64,000 nt of DNA from SAR324 cluster bacterium. Its GTDB lineage: Bacteria > SAR324 > NAC60-12. Each line of letters starts with the position of its first letter. The stretch's first letter is position 1. The translations under genes and the position numbers were made by a program. Positions 23,500-33,651 of the stretch are shown here, piece after piece. The notes beneath the pieces were generated by a model. It was given only the letters and a program-made list of their open reading frames with translations, searched no databases and had not been told where the DNA came from. Location: positions 62,001-126,000 of the forward strand of contig JADFZZ010000002.1 in NCBI GenBank assembly GCA_015232315.1. Reading direction: 5' to 3'.

Positions 23500-23553
23500 T
23501 TAAAGATCTCTCCCATTGGTCGAGATGACACACGAATTCGGTGTCACTTTTTT
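23500..23553. repeat. Dispersed repeat piece and terminator-like hairpin before the giant gene
   Basis: AGATCTCTCCCATTGGTCGA (about 23503-23522) is the inverse of a motif within the repeat at 54669-54817. TGACAC-acgaattcg-GTGTCA followed by CTTTTTT (23526-23553) can form a short intrinsic-terminator-like hairpin about 45 bases ahead of the giant gene. It could end minor upstream transcription or act as an attenuator. The rest of 23194-23599 shows no gene. Confidence 0.4.
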
Positions 23554-23599
23554 GTCAGGGGACATTATTTTTTAATGAACAATTTAAACAGGAGGCACT

Positions 23600-26500
23600 A
23601 TGCAACCCTTCAAATCGGGTATGAAATGGTTAATGACAGGATTATTCGTGATCATGCTGAGCATGGTTTCAGGAAGTTCTGTTTTCGCGCAAAGTGCTGA
23701 GATGGAGTGGGATGACATTCCATTATCTACCGGGGATGCAAAACTATATCTAAACAGTTCAGAGAACACTGCCGACAGAGTAAACATATTCTATATCGGA
23801 CCTGAAGACATCAGCATTTCACAGTACCGGATGTTTCAGAAAGCCTATGACTACAATGGCAATCTGCAGGATTTTTCTGTCAGTCCACCCCAGGCCACCA
23901 GCCGTTTTTATTTCAAACTGGGCAATGCGGCAAAATATCAGGTTGCCATTGGCGCCTTTGACAGCGTTGGCAATCTGCTTCACATGAGTGTGGCACGACA
24001 GCTTGATTCCAGTCTGTTGAACCGTGATATGGCCACGAAGCAACAGGCGGAACAACTGCGGGTTTCCAGCCAAATCGTGGTGATCAACGGACACCCCATG
24101 GCGGTGGTTCTTGATCCGCAGGAAGGCAGTTTTCCCTCCATGACCCTGAAGGCCTCCATTGTTGGTACTCCTGAAACACTGAGCGGATGGAGCATCGAAC
24201 ACGCAAGCATTGAAGAGTCTGGTCAGGCACAACAGATCAAACAGGTGACACAGTACAACAATGCCAGTGTCTGCGATCAGCCATTGGATATCGCCGTGCT
24301 GGTGGATGATTCCGTCAGTATGAAATCATCCACCACCTGGCTGTTTCCCAATCTGGAAGAGTTGTTTGTCAGTTTGCGGAATTCCTGCATGAACTGGCGG
24401 GTGAGCCTCAACGCGGTCACTCCTCAACGCGGAGTTCCGGCTGATTTTCAGGACAAATCGAGTGTTCTGCTGAAACAACTGGCGCAGGATTTCCGGTTTG
24501 ATTCCGTACAGACGCCCTCTGCCGCCGAACTTCAAAATCTGCTGGAGTCCATGAACTGGAGAGAGAATTCCCGCAAGGTGGTTCTGCTGTTTGTGGATGA
24601 CACCCTCGCGGGCAACGCGGACGATTACAACCAGTTGAGCCAATTATTGAAAGCCCGACAGATTCAACTGCATGGTTTCATGCCGCAACCCGATGTGATG
24701 ATCCAGAAACTTGCGGGAAATTCTCAGGGAAGCATCCTTGAGCTGTATGACTCACCCACAACACTGCTGACCCAGTGGGGCGCACCCCGAAGAGAAACTG
24801 GCATCGTCTGGGACGCCTCCAATCTGGATACCGGCAAACCGCATCAGGGAACCCTGATTCTGACTGTCAAATCCGAGACCGGAACATCAGACCTCAGGCT
24901 TCCGTTTCAATACACAGCACCGGCTCCGCTCAAACTGCAATTGCTTCCACGAACCCGTCTGGTGAATCAGTCTTCCTGGGAACGTGAAACCGATCTGCCG
25001 CTCACCGTCAAAGTCAGTCAGCGTGATCCGGATATGACGCCCCCAAGAATGACCCTGCATTATCGGGATTCCCGGCAGGAAAACTGGCAATCGGTGCCCA
25101 TGAACGGAATTGGCAATGAAGAGTACACTGGCGTTATTCCGGCTTATGACATGAACGTGTATGGCATTCATTATTACATTTCCGCTGAACTGGAGGGCGC
25201 AATCTGGACCCTGCCTTCTCAGGAACCTGAGCGTCAGCCGTTCAGTGTCGCAGTGACCCCCAATATGCCGCCACAGTTCAGCCATAAACCACCCACCGCA
25301 TTGACGGAAGGACTGGATTATACCGTGCATGTGGAGGCCAGTGACGAAACCACCTTCATTTCCGCCATCCGGTTGTATTACCGTGTTGCGGGAACAGAAC
25401 AATATACCCTGAATGAGCAGATTTTTGGCCGTCCCATGGTTTCCTACGAGGGCGTGATTCCAGGAAGTGCGGTCACTGCGGATGGACTGGAATATTATGT
25501 GGTGATTGAAGACAACAAACGGACCTATGCCACGATTGGTTCCCAGGATCAACCTGTTCAGGTGTTTTCTGTTTCTTCCAAACTGGATAAAGTCGCGTTT
25601 GAGCCAAAACAGAATGAAAGAATAGTCAACATTCCTATATCATCATCGAACGCATTAATGGGAAACGGTTTTTTCGTTACCGCGGATTCCATAACGCCAG
25701 TGGCAGGAGGTCAGGAAGCCTCAGGGAATGTATATATCGGAACCTCAGGAACCCCGCAATTATTGAGTTTCAGCGGCAAGATTAAAGTCGATTCCAATTT
25801 ACAGACCTGGCGTAGTGTCACCAGCGGAACGCTGATCGCCAAAAATATCAAACGTAACAGAAACAAAGGCCCGGAGGATTTCAGATTGTTCATGGGAGCG
25901 CTGACAGGTGACAAATCGGTGATAACACCGGCTACCAATGGAAAGTATTATAACATGGAACCGGCGATTCCCAGCAACATGTTTCAAACCATCACCATGA
26001 ACGGCACAACCGTCACATTGCCGCTGACCATTCAGGTCACACTGCTTGATGATACCTACGATATCCCGCTGAGCACCTTTCAACTGGATCAGGCGGGGGT
26101 GAAGTCCGGAGGCAAAGTGACCATTCCCCTGCCGGAGATTCCCCTGAAAAAAGATCCTAACAATAAAGACCCGAAAACCAACAAACCCAAAGCGAAGGTC
26201 GCGATCTCCAACGCCAAGGTCACCATTGATCTGATCGCTCTGTTTTTTGATATTTCCGGCACGGTAGGGTTTACCGATGAATACAAGGCGGCGGCCCAGA
26301 CTGTTGAAGCCGCGGATCTGGCTGTCGGGGTCAGTTGGGACCCCTGGTACCTGAAATCCGTGGGGGTGGTGCTGTATCCCAAGGCCGGAGTCATGCGGTT
26401 TCCTTCGGGTCCGGTCGGCATGGAGCCTTCCGAGTTTGGCGTGAATTTTACCAACAATAGAACCAGTCAGGAAATTGAATTATCAACCAAAGCGGTATTA

Positions 26501-29431
26501 CGGGATACAACGGGCTATATGGAGCAAATATCTGACAGCCTTGGTAAGGAGTTGTTGCAATATAATGCCGCTGGAATCATCTATATTCCTCCCCAAAATA
26601 ACGTGCTCATGAAATTCACCGGGAATGGAAGATTTCTGGATTGGTCAATGTCCAATGCGGAAGCCTACCTCAAGAATAACGGCGTAGACTTTAAAATGAA
26701 GACCAACATTTGGGGAGTATTCGAGAGCACATTCAATGGCGGGGTCGGATCAGGCACATCATCTAAAAGGTGGAAATTATTTGGTCAATGGATAACAGAA
26801 GAATCCATCAAAACCTCAGCGAATTTCAGTGGGAACATGAAAGTCAAAATTCCTCGAAGTATTCCCCTTGTCGGTGGTAAAACGATAGGAAGTATTGGCG
26901 GAAGTGGTTCTGTGGACAAAGGAAAAAGGCGCAATTATATGTTTGACAAATGGTGGGATTGGAAATCCATCAATGAAGGGGAAATCAGAATTGAGACCGA
27001 TTTCGGGGTGGCACGACTCTGGATTGAAACCCGATTTCTTCCGTCCTTGAAGCTGGATGGCGGAGCAAAATGCGGTTCGTGGATTTCCTGGCTGGGATGC
27101 CGGGTGATGGCGGGTGATCAGGCAGTCATGATCATGAGCCTTGGAAAACCTGGACCCTCCCGGAGTCTGTCGCCTGAAAAATCAAAATATCTGTTCACCA
27201 ATGGCCGACGCCTGAGCGAGGAATATGTGACGATCACCCGTAAGGCTCCTGATGCCCTGATTGTGGTGCAGGGAACCAACGCGGTCATCCCTGAATTTGA
27301 CGTGACCATGCCCGATGGCACAACAGTGTACCTGATGAAAAATCATCTGTTACGCACGGAGTTGACTCATCGGCAAACTGGCACAGACAGTACGGTTCCA
27401 GACCAACTGTTCAAATCCAGCGCGGAACGTAATGAAACCGTCTTCGCGTTCAAAACGCCCGCACTCGGCGATTACAAGGTCAGCATCAACAATGCGGATG
27501 CTCTCGGGGGGTATGAACTTCAGGTGGTTATGGGAAATAACGTCCCCACCTTCCAGATGAAAACCCTGAATCTGGTCTCCTCAGACGCTGACAAGTACAG
27601 TTTTGACATCACCTACGATCTGGATGACGCGGACGAGGAAGACACTATGGAGGTGAATTTTTATCTCACACGGGATCTGGATTTAGGCTCAGACAAAATT
27701 CCTTTGGTGGCTGGATACAAGGACAATCTGACTGAGATAAATTTTAATGAAAATCTGGACTCTCTCGGCACTGAGATGGCAACCCCCGAGGAAGCGGAAC
27801 AACAGACAGAGGCACTGGAAGACGCAGGGCTGAACAAGCGTGGAACCAATCTGGGAGTGCTTGCCGCGGTAGACCGCCAGATGCTGGATTCAGCATATTA
27901 CGATGTGATCGCGGAAGTGCTGGATGGCAACTCGCAGACATTTTACAGTTGGAGAAAATCTCAGGGAGGCAGTTCCGGGAAACTGTCACGGCACTCCGCA
28001 CTCCGACAACTGGACAGCGGCCAGATTGAGGTTCCTGAGCCTTCCCGTGTGACCGGTCAGCAGGACAGTAACGTGTTTGCGCTACAGCAGGCCAGTCCGC
28101 CGGCAAAAGTGACCGGTGTTTCCGCCACCGCGCAGGATACATCGGCCCTGATCCGCTGGACAGCACCCACAGAAACCAACCTGAGCAGTTTAACCATCAC
28201 GGTGGAAGATCTGACCGATACCACGCTCCCCCAACTGCATTACGTGGCAAATCCCTCTGCCGCCTCTTATGAAGTGACGGGTCTGGTCAATGGACATAAC
28301 TATGGAGTGACCACAATCGTGACCAATAGTGACGGCACCGGCAGTCTGCCCAGTGATTTTGTGCGGGTCACGCCCGGCGGTGCTGGCGAAAACGGAACAC
28401 CGGATCTGGTCATGAATCTGAACGAATCCAGGCTGGTTGTCGCGTCCAACTTCAAAAGCGCGAAAATCACCATGAAAGTGACCAATATCGGAAACAGGAC
28501 GGCAACCAGCGCGGGAATGCGGGTTTATTTTGTGGGTTTGACCAATGAGCATGTGGTCATGGAATCTGACACGGCCATCAACTCGTTGGAACCAGGCGCG
28601 TCTCAAACCATAGAAATGGAGGTCACACCGGGAATTCTCGCCAACTTCCTGTTGAAGAACAATCCCTTCAATCTGCCCAACCAGCCGGTTCAGTTCAAAA
28701 TTTATAACACCGCGCCGCTGGAGATACGCACCGATAACAATGTCGGAATATTGACCCAAGCCCAGTTTGAGAATGAAGAGTCCATTCAGGTCAACCTCAG
28801 CGCTGGCTGGAACCTGATCGCTCCACCGGTCGCGACTTCCATCACCGCGACGGCCAATCCGTTGTTTCCGGCCAATAATTTTGATTCCCTGTTTGGTACG
28901 GAGGCTGAAATCTGGACCTTCCGCAACAAGGAATGGTATTCCTATAACAGCAATCTGGCATCGGGTTCGCTCCAGCAGATCATGCCGGGAGAATCGTTCT
29001 GGGTCTATGTGCCAACAAGTAAGACCGTGAGCTACACCGGCGTGCCGTATCCGTTCAATCCTGACTCAGTCGCGGCCAAAATCGCGTTCAAACTGCTGGC
29101 CACCGATTATGACAAACTGACCGATAAAGGGTTGACTCCGGAACAGATCAGTAAAATTGACGGATTGTTTGACAAGGATTATGGCTCCATTGAGGAATTC
29201 CTGATTGCGATAAAAGGAATGCTGGATGCTGATGAAGCTGAAACTTTTGGTCCCGCGATTGGAGAAGTCGCTCAAAAAGACAATTCCTGGCAGATGATTG
29301 GTGTGGGTCAACACATTGACAATCCGCATCAGGTGTATAATGGCACGGTTTGGGTGGCCCGCAATGGCCAATGGGTGAAAAACCCTGATTCTGTAGAACC
29401 CGGCGAAGGCCTGTGGTTGCACCTGAATTAA
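23600..29431 (+). CDS. Giant secreted vWA/Ig-like/FN3/CARDB surface protein
   Basis: 1943 residues with GGAGG ribosome site. Signal peptide at 1-31 (cleavage near VFAQS). A von Willebrand A domain spans about 228-400 with the MIDAS motif DDSVS (about residue 235). Two Ig-like repeats lie at about 480-670 (TGVIPAYDMNVYGIHYYIS and EGVIPGSAVTADGLEYYVV). A 700-residue region without recognised domains follows. Then FN3 (about 1495-1595), a CARDB-type domain (about 1600-1715), and a C-terminal pair of SAGWNLI ... FWVYVP units. The last residues, NPDSVEPGEGLWLHL, recur in a relic at 31735. It has no LPXTG or membrane anchor, so it is probably exported and attached through partners. vWA and CARDB suggest adhesion or matrix binding. 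Confidence 0.85.
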   Translation: MQPFKSGMKWLMTGLFVIMLSMVSGSSVFAQSAEMEWDDIPLSTGDAKLYLNSSENTADRVNIFYIGPEDISISQYRMFQKAYDYNGNLQDFSVSPPQATSRFYFKLGNAAKYQVAIGAFDSVGNLLHMSVARQLDSSLLNRDMATKQQAEQLRVSSQIVVINGHPMAVVLDPQEGSFPSMTLKASIVGTPETLSGWSIEHASIEESGQAQQIKQVTQYNNASVCDQPLDIAVLVDDSVSMKSSTTWLFPNLEELFVSLRNSCMNWRVSLNAVTPQRGVPADFQDKSSVLLKQLAQDFRFDSVQTPSAAELQNLLESMNWRENSRKVVLLFVDDTLAGNADDYNQLSQLLKARQIQLHGFMPQPDVMIQKLAGNSQGSILELYDSPTTLLTQWGAPRRETGIVWDASNLDTGKPHQGTLILTVKSETGTSDLRLPFQYTAPAPLKLQLLPRTRLVNQSSWERETDLPLTVKVSQRDPDMTPPRMTLHYRDSRQENWQSVPMNGIGNEEYTGVIPAYDMNVYGIHYYISAELEGAIWTLPSQEPERQPFSVAVTPNMPPQFSHKPPTALTEGLDYTVHVEASDETTFISAIRLYYRVAGTEQYTLNEQIFGRPMVSYEGVIPGSAVTADGLEYYVVIEDNKRTYATIGSQDQPVQVFSVSSKLDKVAFEPKQNERIVNIPISSSNALMGNGFFVTADSITPVAGGQEASGNVYIGTSGTPQLLSFSGKIKVDSNLQTWRSVTSGTLIAKNIKRNRNKGPEDFRLFMGALTGDKSVITPATNGKYYNMEPAIPSNMFQTITMNGTTVTLPLTIQVTLLDDTYDIPLSTFQLDQAGVKSGGKVTIPLPEIPLKKDPNNKDPKTNKPKAKVAISNAKVTIDLIALFFDISGTVGFTDEYKAAAQTVEAADLAVGVSWDPWYLKSVGVVLYPKAGVMRFPSGPVGMEPSEFGVNFTNNRTSQEIELSTKAVLRDTTGYMEQISDSLGKELLQYNAAGIIYIPPQNNVLMKFTGNGRFLDWSMSNAEAYLKNNGVDFKMKTNIWGVFESTFNGGVGSGTSSKRWKLFGQWITEESIKTSANFSGNMKVKIPRSIPLVGGKTIGSIGGSGSVDKGKRRNYMFDKWWDWKSINEGEIRIETDFGVARLWIETRFLPSLKLDGGAKCGSWISWLGCRVMAGDQAVMIMSLGKPGPSRSLSPEKSKYLFTNGRRLSEEYVTITRKAPDALIVVQGTNAVIPEFDVTMPDGTTVYLMKNHLLRTELTHRQTGTDSTVPDQLFKSSAERNETVFAFKTPALGDYKVSINNADALGGYELQVVMGNNVPTFQMKTLNLVSSDADKYSFDITYDLDDADEEDTMEVNFYLTRDLDLGSDKIPLVAGYKDNLTEINFNENLDSLGTEMATPEEAEQQTEALEDAGLNKRGTNLGVLAAVDRQMLDSAYYDVIAEVLDGNSQTFYSWRKSQGGSSGKLSRHSALRQLDSGQIEVPEPSRVTGQQDSNVFALQQASPPAKVTGVSATAQDTSALIRWTAPTETNLSSLTITVEDLTDTTLPQLHYVANPSAASYEVTGLVNGHNYGVTTIVTNSDGTGSLPSDFVRVTPGGAGENGTPDLVMNLNESRLVVASNFKSAKITMKVTNIGNRTATSAGMRVYFVGLTNEHVVMESDTAINSLEPGASQTIEMEVTPGILANFLLKNNPFNLPNQPVQFKIYNTAPLEIRTDNNVGILTQAQFENEESIQVNLSAGWNLIAPPVATSITATANPLFPANNFDSLFGTEAEIWTFRNKEWYSYNSNLASGSLQQIMPGESFWVYVPTSKTVSYTGVPYPFNPDSVAAKIAFKLLATDYDKLTDKGLTPEQISKIDGLFDKDYGSIEEFLIAIKGMLDADEAETFGPAIGEVAQKDNSWQMIGVGQHIDNPHQVYNGTVWVARNGQWVKNPDSVEPGEGLWLHLN

Positions 29432-29458
29432 ACGTTGAAAACAGGGTGGTTGGGGCAT

Positions 29459-29786
29459 GTAGGGGCGACCCGCCGGTCGCCCTGTGCCAACAAAATGAAC
29501 GAACCTGAAATTTGTTTTGGGTGGAATATCTGGGCGATCCGCCGACCCCCACCCTGACATGTGGGCATTGCGGTAGGGGCGACCCGCCGGTCGCCCTTTG
29601 GGAAATGCATTAACAACCCTGATTTGTTTTTTGGGGAGGATGAATAACAGGGCGACCGGCCGGTCGCCCCTACCGCAACGTATTTAACAATCCTGAAATT
29701 TGTTTTGGGTGGAATAACAGGGCGACCGGCCGGTCGCCCCTACCATGACATTGGCAATATTTGGGCGACCGGCGGGTCGCCCCTAC
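29459..29786. repeat. Array of six REP-like palindromes with duplicated leader sequence
   Basis: Units at 29459-29483 and 29573-29597 are identical (GTAGGGGCGACCCGCCGG and on). 29649-29673 and 29719-29743 are identical to each other (GGCGACCGGCCGGTCGCC core). 29763-29786 is near-identical and 29532-29550 degenerate. Between them the stretch GAACCTGAAATTTGTTTTGG recurs. Its last copy, at about 29802, forms the ribosome-site region of the lipoprotein gene at 29824. The array therefore arose by repeated duplication of a leader plus REP unit. Confidence 0.85.
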
Positions 29787-29823
29787 GGCAACGCAATGAA
29801 CGAACCTGAAATTTGGAGGAATT

Positions 29824-30021
29824 ATGAAAAAATTGGTTTTGTATCTGAATGTTTTGTTGGTCCTGTTGATAACCTCAGGTTGTGGAGATTTATTCAGCAA
29901 AAAGAAAGGAAACACTGACAACGAACTGCCCCCCTGCATCCCCGGCATTGACACGGGCCTGCCGTGCAGTGGCGACGACACCCCTGCAACAGATGAAACC
30001 CCGACGGCCCGCAAGAAATAA
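29824..30021 (+). CDS. Small lipoprotein
   Basis: 65 residues, GGAGGAATT before the ATG. Signal peptide with lipobox ITSGC (Cys about 20). The mature part is short, Lys-rich then with CIPGIDTGLPCSGDD (two Cys) and ends TARKK. No family recognised. It follows the giant surface protein gene and, like the larger lipoprotein at 31822, may be its outer-membrane partner. A hairpin lies directly behind. Confidence 0.65.
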   Translation: MKKLVLYLNVLLVLLITSGCGDLFSKKKGNTDNELPPCIPGIDTGLPCSGDDTPATDETPTARKK

Positions 30022-30040
30022 GATCCCCACTTCCCACTCC

Positions 30041-30064
30041 AGACTCCGGTGAAGGCCGGAGTCT
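30041..30064. terminator. Hairpin after the small lipoprotein gene
   Basis: AGACTCCGG-tgaagg-CCGGAGTCT, nine base pairs, 20 bases behind the stop. No T-run follows, so it may be an mRNA 3' stabiliser or a weak terminator. Confidence 0.5.
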
Positions 30065-30073
30065 GCCGCTCAC

Positions 30074-30157
30074 AATTCCAGATGTTTGAGTGACATTTTT
30101 TTATCCCGCGTCACGATAGCGATTCCCGTGATCTTTTCCGTTAATAACATAAGCATG
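30074..30157 (-). pseudogene. Short C-terminal fragment, possibly PIN-domain
   Basis: Just below the ATPase stop the minus strand encodes ITGIAIVTRDKKMSLKHLEL and a stop. The VTRDKK element resembles the end of PIN-domain (VapC) toxins. Only about 28 residues, no start; weak. Confidence 0.25.
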
Positions 30158-31594
30158 TCACATTCCCCAAACCTGAATGGTCTTGCCTTCAAAGAATTCT
30201 GTTCTGTGCCAGATTTTGTCGTCCCATGATTTTTCGGGGTCTTTGTCAAACAGCACCAGATGACCGTCTTCGGTACCGGAGATGTCCATGTAGTTCCAGG
30301 TTTGCCGGAGTCCGTCAGCCAGCACTTTCTCCAGCGCTTGCCGATGTGGGACTTTCAGTTCGATCACGGTCTTCTGTGTGCCTCCGCTGAATGGCCAGAT
30401 CACCAGCAGGTCGGTGCGTTTCAAGCCGAGTCCGTATTCCCGTTCAAGGCGTCCGCCACCATTGATAATACGCTGGAGAAATGCCTGCATCAGCAATTGC
30501 GGACCGGCTTCCTTGTATTGAAACCGTTCCAGCCACGACTGGGAATGCTCCCGAAAAAATTCCTGGAACGCGCCCAGCAGTTTGCCGGTGTCCAGGCGAC
30601 CATCAGGCAAGACATACCAGGCGGTTTGCTGAACCATGGTCTCCTGGGTGGTCTGCGTCAGCGTTCTTGGAATGATTTCCTTGTAGATGGCATTAGCAAT
30701 TCTCAATTGTGGTTTCCTCACAATCAATCCCAGGTCGGTCACGTACTGGATATCATCTTCAGGCAGGGATTGGGGATCAGCGCCGGTCAATATCAGGTTC
30801 ATGATGTTCCTGACCCTGGGTTCCAGCAGTTTGTCCGCCAGTTGATCCAGATGGGTTTCCCGTCGCAGAATCAGGTTTTCCTTGGCCTGTAGAATATGTT
30901 CCCGGGTAAGGGCAATTGTGCGATCACGGTTTTCTTCAATTTCAAAGGTCACTTCATAGGCCAGGGCGTTGACCAGCCAGGGCTGGCCTTCAGTCAGATC
31001 CCATGCGGACTGAATCGCCTCAGGCGTGAAAACCTGTCCGGATTCATGAGAGTGTTCCATATATAAACGATGAATTTCCTCCTGAGAAAAATTACCCAGT
31101 GTCAGGGATTTTGCCTTGATATTGAAGGCACTTCCGCCGGTGATCACTGTTTTGCCCTCATCGGTGTGCATCCGGTAATCCCGCACGTCTCGCACTCCGC
31201 ATAAAACAACTGTTTGGGGAAACGATTCCGGACGGTCGGTGTATCCTGCTCTCAATTGCCTCAACACAGAAATAAGGGTATCGCCCACCAGTGAATCGAT
31301 TTCATCCAGCAACAGAACTGTTGGTTTCGGGGAACGTCGGCTCCATTGAGTGAGCAGTTCTTTCAAGGCTTCCTGGGGTTGCCATTGTTCCTGAATGGAT
31401 TTGCGGATTTCAAGCAGTGATTCATCTTCCAGCCTGTTCCTTGCGGCGGAGGCGACCGCGTCCATGATGGAAAAAACACCGGCCCTGACATCTTCCCTGG
31501 CGGCCTGAGCGCCTTCCACATTGAGTGAAATATATCGTGGAATTTCCAGAATGCAAAAAGATCGCTCACATTTGGCAACTTTTATGCCGCCCAT
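30158..31594 (-). pseudogene. AAA-type ATPase with C-terminal nuclease-like domain, 5' truncated
   Basis: 478 codons remain open. The sequence matches a known group of bacterial ATPases: NVEGAQAARED, Walker B VLLLDEIDSL, LRQLRAGYTDRPESFPQTVV, GVRDVRDYR, GGSAFNIKAKSL, and LTEGQPWLVNALAYE. A C-terminal PD-(D/E)XK-like domain has DLLVIWPF and VIELKVPH. In full-length members the Walker A motif (GKT/S) precedes NVE.AQAARED by about 30 residues. Here that part is replaced by unrelated sequence (MGGIKVAKCERSFCILEIP), so ATP binding is lost. It interrupts what seems to have been a tandem pair of surface-protein genes. Confidence 0.7.
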
Positions 31595-31734
31595 TCCTTC
31601 AAAGAGGTGATAATCTTCACTGTTATTTATCGTCGCTGTCCCAAAAGAGACATGTTACCGTCTTGACAACGGCTTCCTGTCTTTGTCAAGAATCCTCTGT
31701 GACCGGGGCAGAGATGTTTCATGTCATGTTCTAA

Positions 31735-31788
31735 CAAAATCCGGATTCTGTGGAACCCAATGAAGGGCTGTGGCTGCACCTGAAGTAA
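31735..31788 (+). pseudogene. Relic of a second giant surface-protein gene (last codons)
   Basis: QNPDSVEPNEGLWLHLK and a stop are encoded just upstream of the lipoprotein at 31822. The giant protein ends KNPDSVEPGEGLWLHLN. The near identity in frame and at the stop shows that a paralogue once lay here and was lost except for its last 17 codons. The break is next to the 5' end of the truncated ATPase. Confidence 0.8.
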
Positions 31789-31821
31789 ATAATGATCTGG
31801 TGAATATGAAAGGAGAACATT

Positions 31822-33537
31822 ATGAAAAATGTCATGTTAAAATCAATAGTTCTTGTGGTTGCATGGGCCTTCATCATGCCGGGATGTCAACCGGAAGAAG
31901 AGGAAAAAACAACCACTACCAGCACACAACAGAAACAGGTTCAGGAAACGTTCACGCAGAATACAAGCATTGTTTTGACTAATTCAATCATTGATCTTCC
32001 GGACAGTCTGACCGCCTCCTCATCTTCAAGTCGGGTTATCTTCGCAGAACGGCGCGAAGATGGCGGCATTGCGGGAATTTACTCTGGGATCACGCATTAC
32101 GTGAGCATGGCGGAACAAATCAAAGACTTTGTCAAAGAGATCATGACCGGCATTGTGGCCCACGATGTTCTACAAAATGTGGCGCCCGGTGAATTGGTGG
32201 ATGTCCCAAAGGATTCAAGTGATCCTGACGCGCCTACGCAGATCATGGTGGAGCAATTGACAGGAGAAACCTATGAATGGAAAGTCTCTTTGTATTTTAA
32301 TGATGTGACCACTCAACCGGGAATGATTGCCCGTTTTACGATTATTGGCGAAAGCGCCAAAGGTCGTATTTTATGGACCAATACGGAAGAAAGCGAAGAA
32401 CTGGTCAGTGCGGGAATCACTGGAGTTTCAATCACTCGAAGCATTGATGTGACGTTTGACGCGACAGCCGCCACAAAAACAATGGAAGTCAAACTGGTGC
32501 AGGATCTGACTCAGTTGAGAACCTATGCGGAAACGAACTGGGCATCCCTCAGTTCAACCCAGAAATCAGCAATGGATCTGGGGCAACCTGATAAAGTTTT
32601 CGTGATGGTGACCTATGACGGTACAGAGTTCGTCATCAATGGAACTTCCTGGCATCCCGGATGGGCAATAGAAGCATCTCTGAATAACGAAAACTCATTT
32701 TGGGGAGAAGGTCGAAGCATGTATGTGTTTAAGGCCAAGGCTATTGAAGCCACAACCGAAGGAGCCAAGCTGTATCTTGCGTTGCCCGTGGAAACCACCA
32801 CCGATGTGAGCAATATATTCACAACCGATTCCGTGAGCGCTGTGTTTGGCAACCTGATGTTAAGTCAGGTGAATACTCAGATCGCAAAACGTCTGGATGA
32901 GGTGGATGATGCGGATATCAAGGGGACTGCCGCGGCAGAAAAACAGGAAGGTTTTTATATGTATTACTGGATGCTGGGAAGCGGATTGCCTGTGGATGCT
33001 CTGGCTGTGCATGGAAACACCTTCACTCAGGCTGAAGTCACAGCGGCGGCGGCATTCTGGAGTGGAAGTACCGGCATATCCGCCCTGTATTCAACGGATT
33101 ACAATCGTGATGGTACGGTCGATTATCATGATTTCAACACTGTATTTGGTACTCTGGGAACTATCTTGAAAACCACCTATTATTATATGACCATGGCACC
33201 TGTGGCTGTCCGGAAATTCAATGCGGGAACCCAATTGACCCTTGCTGATCTCGAATCATTTATCAAGGCGGACGCGTCAGATGACAACAGCAAACAGAGT
33301 TTTCAGTCAGCGTACAATTCCATCAAATACATGATCAATCCTGCTTATTACAGGGATGGAACAGGATTTTTGGGTACCTATGACGAAACAAACAGCATTT
33401 TTTACAAGTATGTCAATAATACCTTATCTGCCAGTTCGGATGAATCCAGCATCAGTGATCTCAAATCTCTGGATTTAAGCTCCATCATCCCCTATGTTCC
33501 GGCGGATGTTGTCAGGGCGGCTATCAAAATAGAATAA
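31822..33537 (+). CDS. Large lipoprotein with an EF-hand/dockerin-like motif
   Basis: 571 residues, AAAGGAG before the ATG. Signal peptide and lipobox (IMPGC, Cys about 22), then a Thr/Gln-rich spacer. No catalytic family recognised. Near residue 430 YNRDGTVDYHDFNTVFG is a calcium-binding loop of EF-hand/dockerin type. The remainder is beta-rich, then helical. It follows the relic of a giant vWA gene, as the small lipoprotein follows the intact one, so lipoprotein and giant protein were probably a unit. Role in anchoring is inference. Confidence 0.7.
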   Translation: MKNVMLKSIVLVVAWAFIMPGCQPEEEEKTTTTSTQQKQVQETFTQNTSIVLTNSIIDLPDSLTASSSSSRVIFAERREDGGIAGIYSGITHYVSMAEQIKDFVKEIMTGIVAHDVLQNVAPGELVDVPKDSSDPDAPTQIMVEQLTGETYEWKVSLYFNDVTTQPGMIARFTIIGESAKGRILWTNTEESEELVSAGITGVSITRSIDVTFDATAATKTMEVKLVQDLTQLRTYAETNWASLSSTQKSAMDLGQPDKVFVMVTYDGTEFVINGTSWHPGWAIEASLNNENSFWGEGRSMYVFKAKAIEATTEGAKLYLALPVETTTDVSNIFTTDSVSAVFGNLMLSQVNTQIAKRLDEVDDADIKGTAAAEKQEGFYMYYWMLGSGLPVDALAVHGNTFTQAEVTAAAAFWSGSTGISALYSTDYNRDGTVDYHDFNTVFGTLGTILKTTYYYMTMAPVAVRKFNAGTQLTLADLESFIKADASDDNSKQSFQSAYNSIKYMINPAYYRDGTGFLGTYDETNSIFYKYVNNTLSASSDESSISDLKSLDLSSIIPYVPADVVRAAIKIE

Positions 33538-33631
33538 TACGCTTTATCACACCTGACGTAAGTTCTGGGCAATGATTTAATACTCAGGAGTAAAGTGTCC
33601 TTCCATTTAAGAAATTCTTCTCTAAAAAAAT

Positions 33632-33651
33632 CCCCCTTTACAAAAAGGGGG
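33632..33651. terminator. Hairpin after the large lipoprotein gene
   Basis: CCCCCTTT-acaa-AAAGGGGG about 95 bases behind the stop. The flanks AAATCCC / GGGATTT extend the symmetry. It may be a terminator or a dispersed repeat. The rest of 33538-34053 has no gene I can support. Confidence 0.45.

Noticed and set aside
29459-29786. CRISPR-like array
   Set aside because: The units are palindromic, differ in orientation, are unevenly spaced and the spacers are copies of a leader, so this is a REP array.
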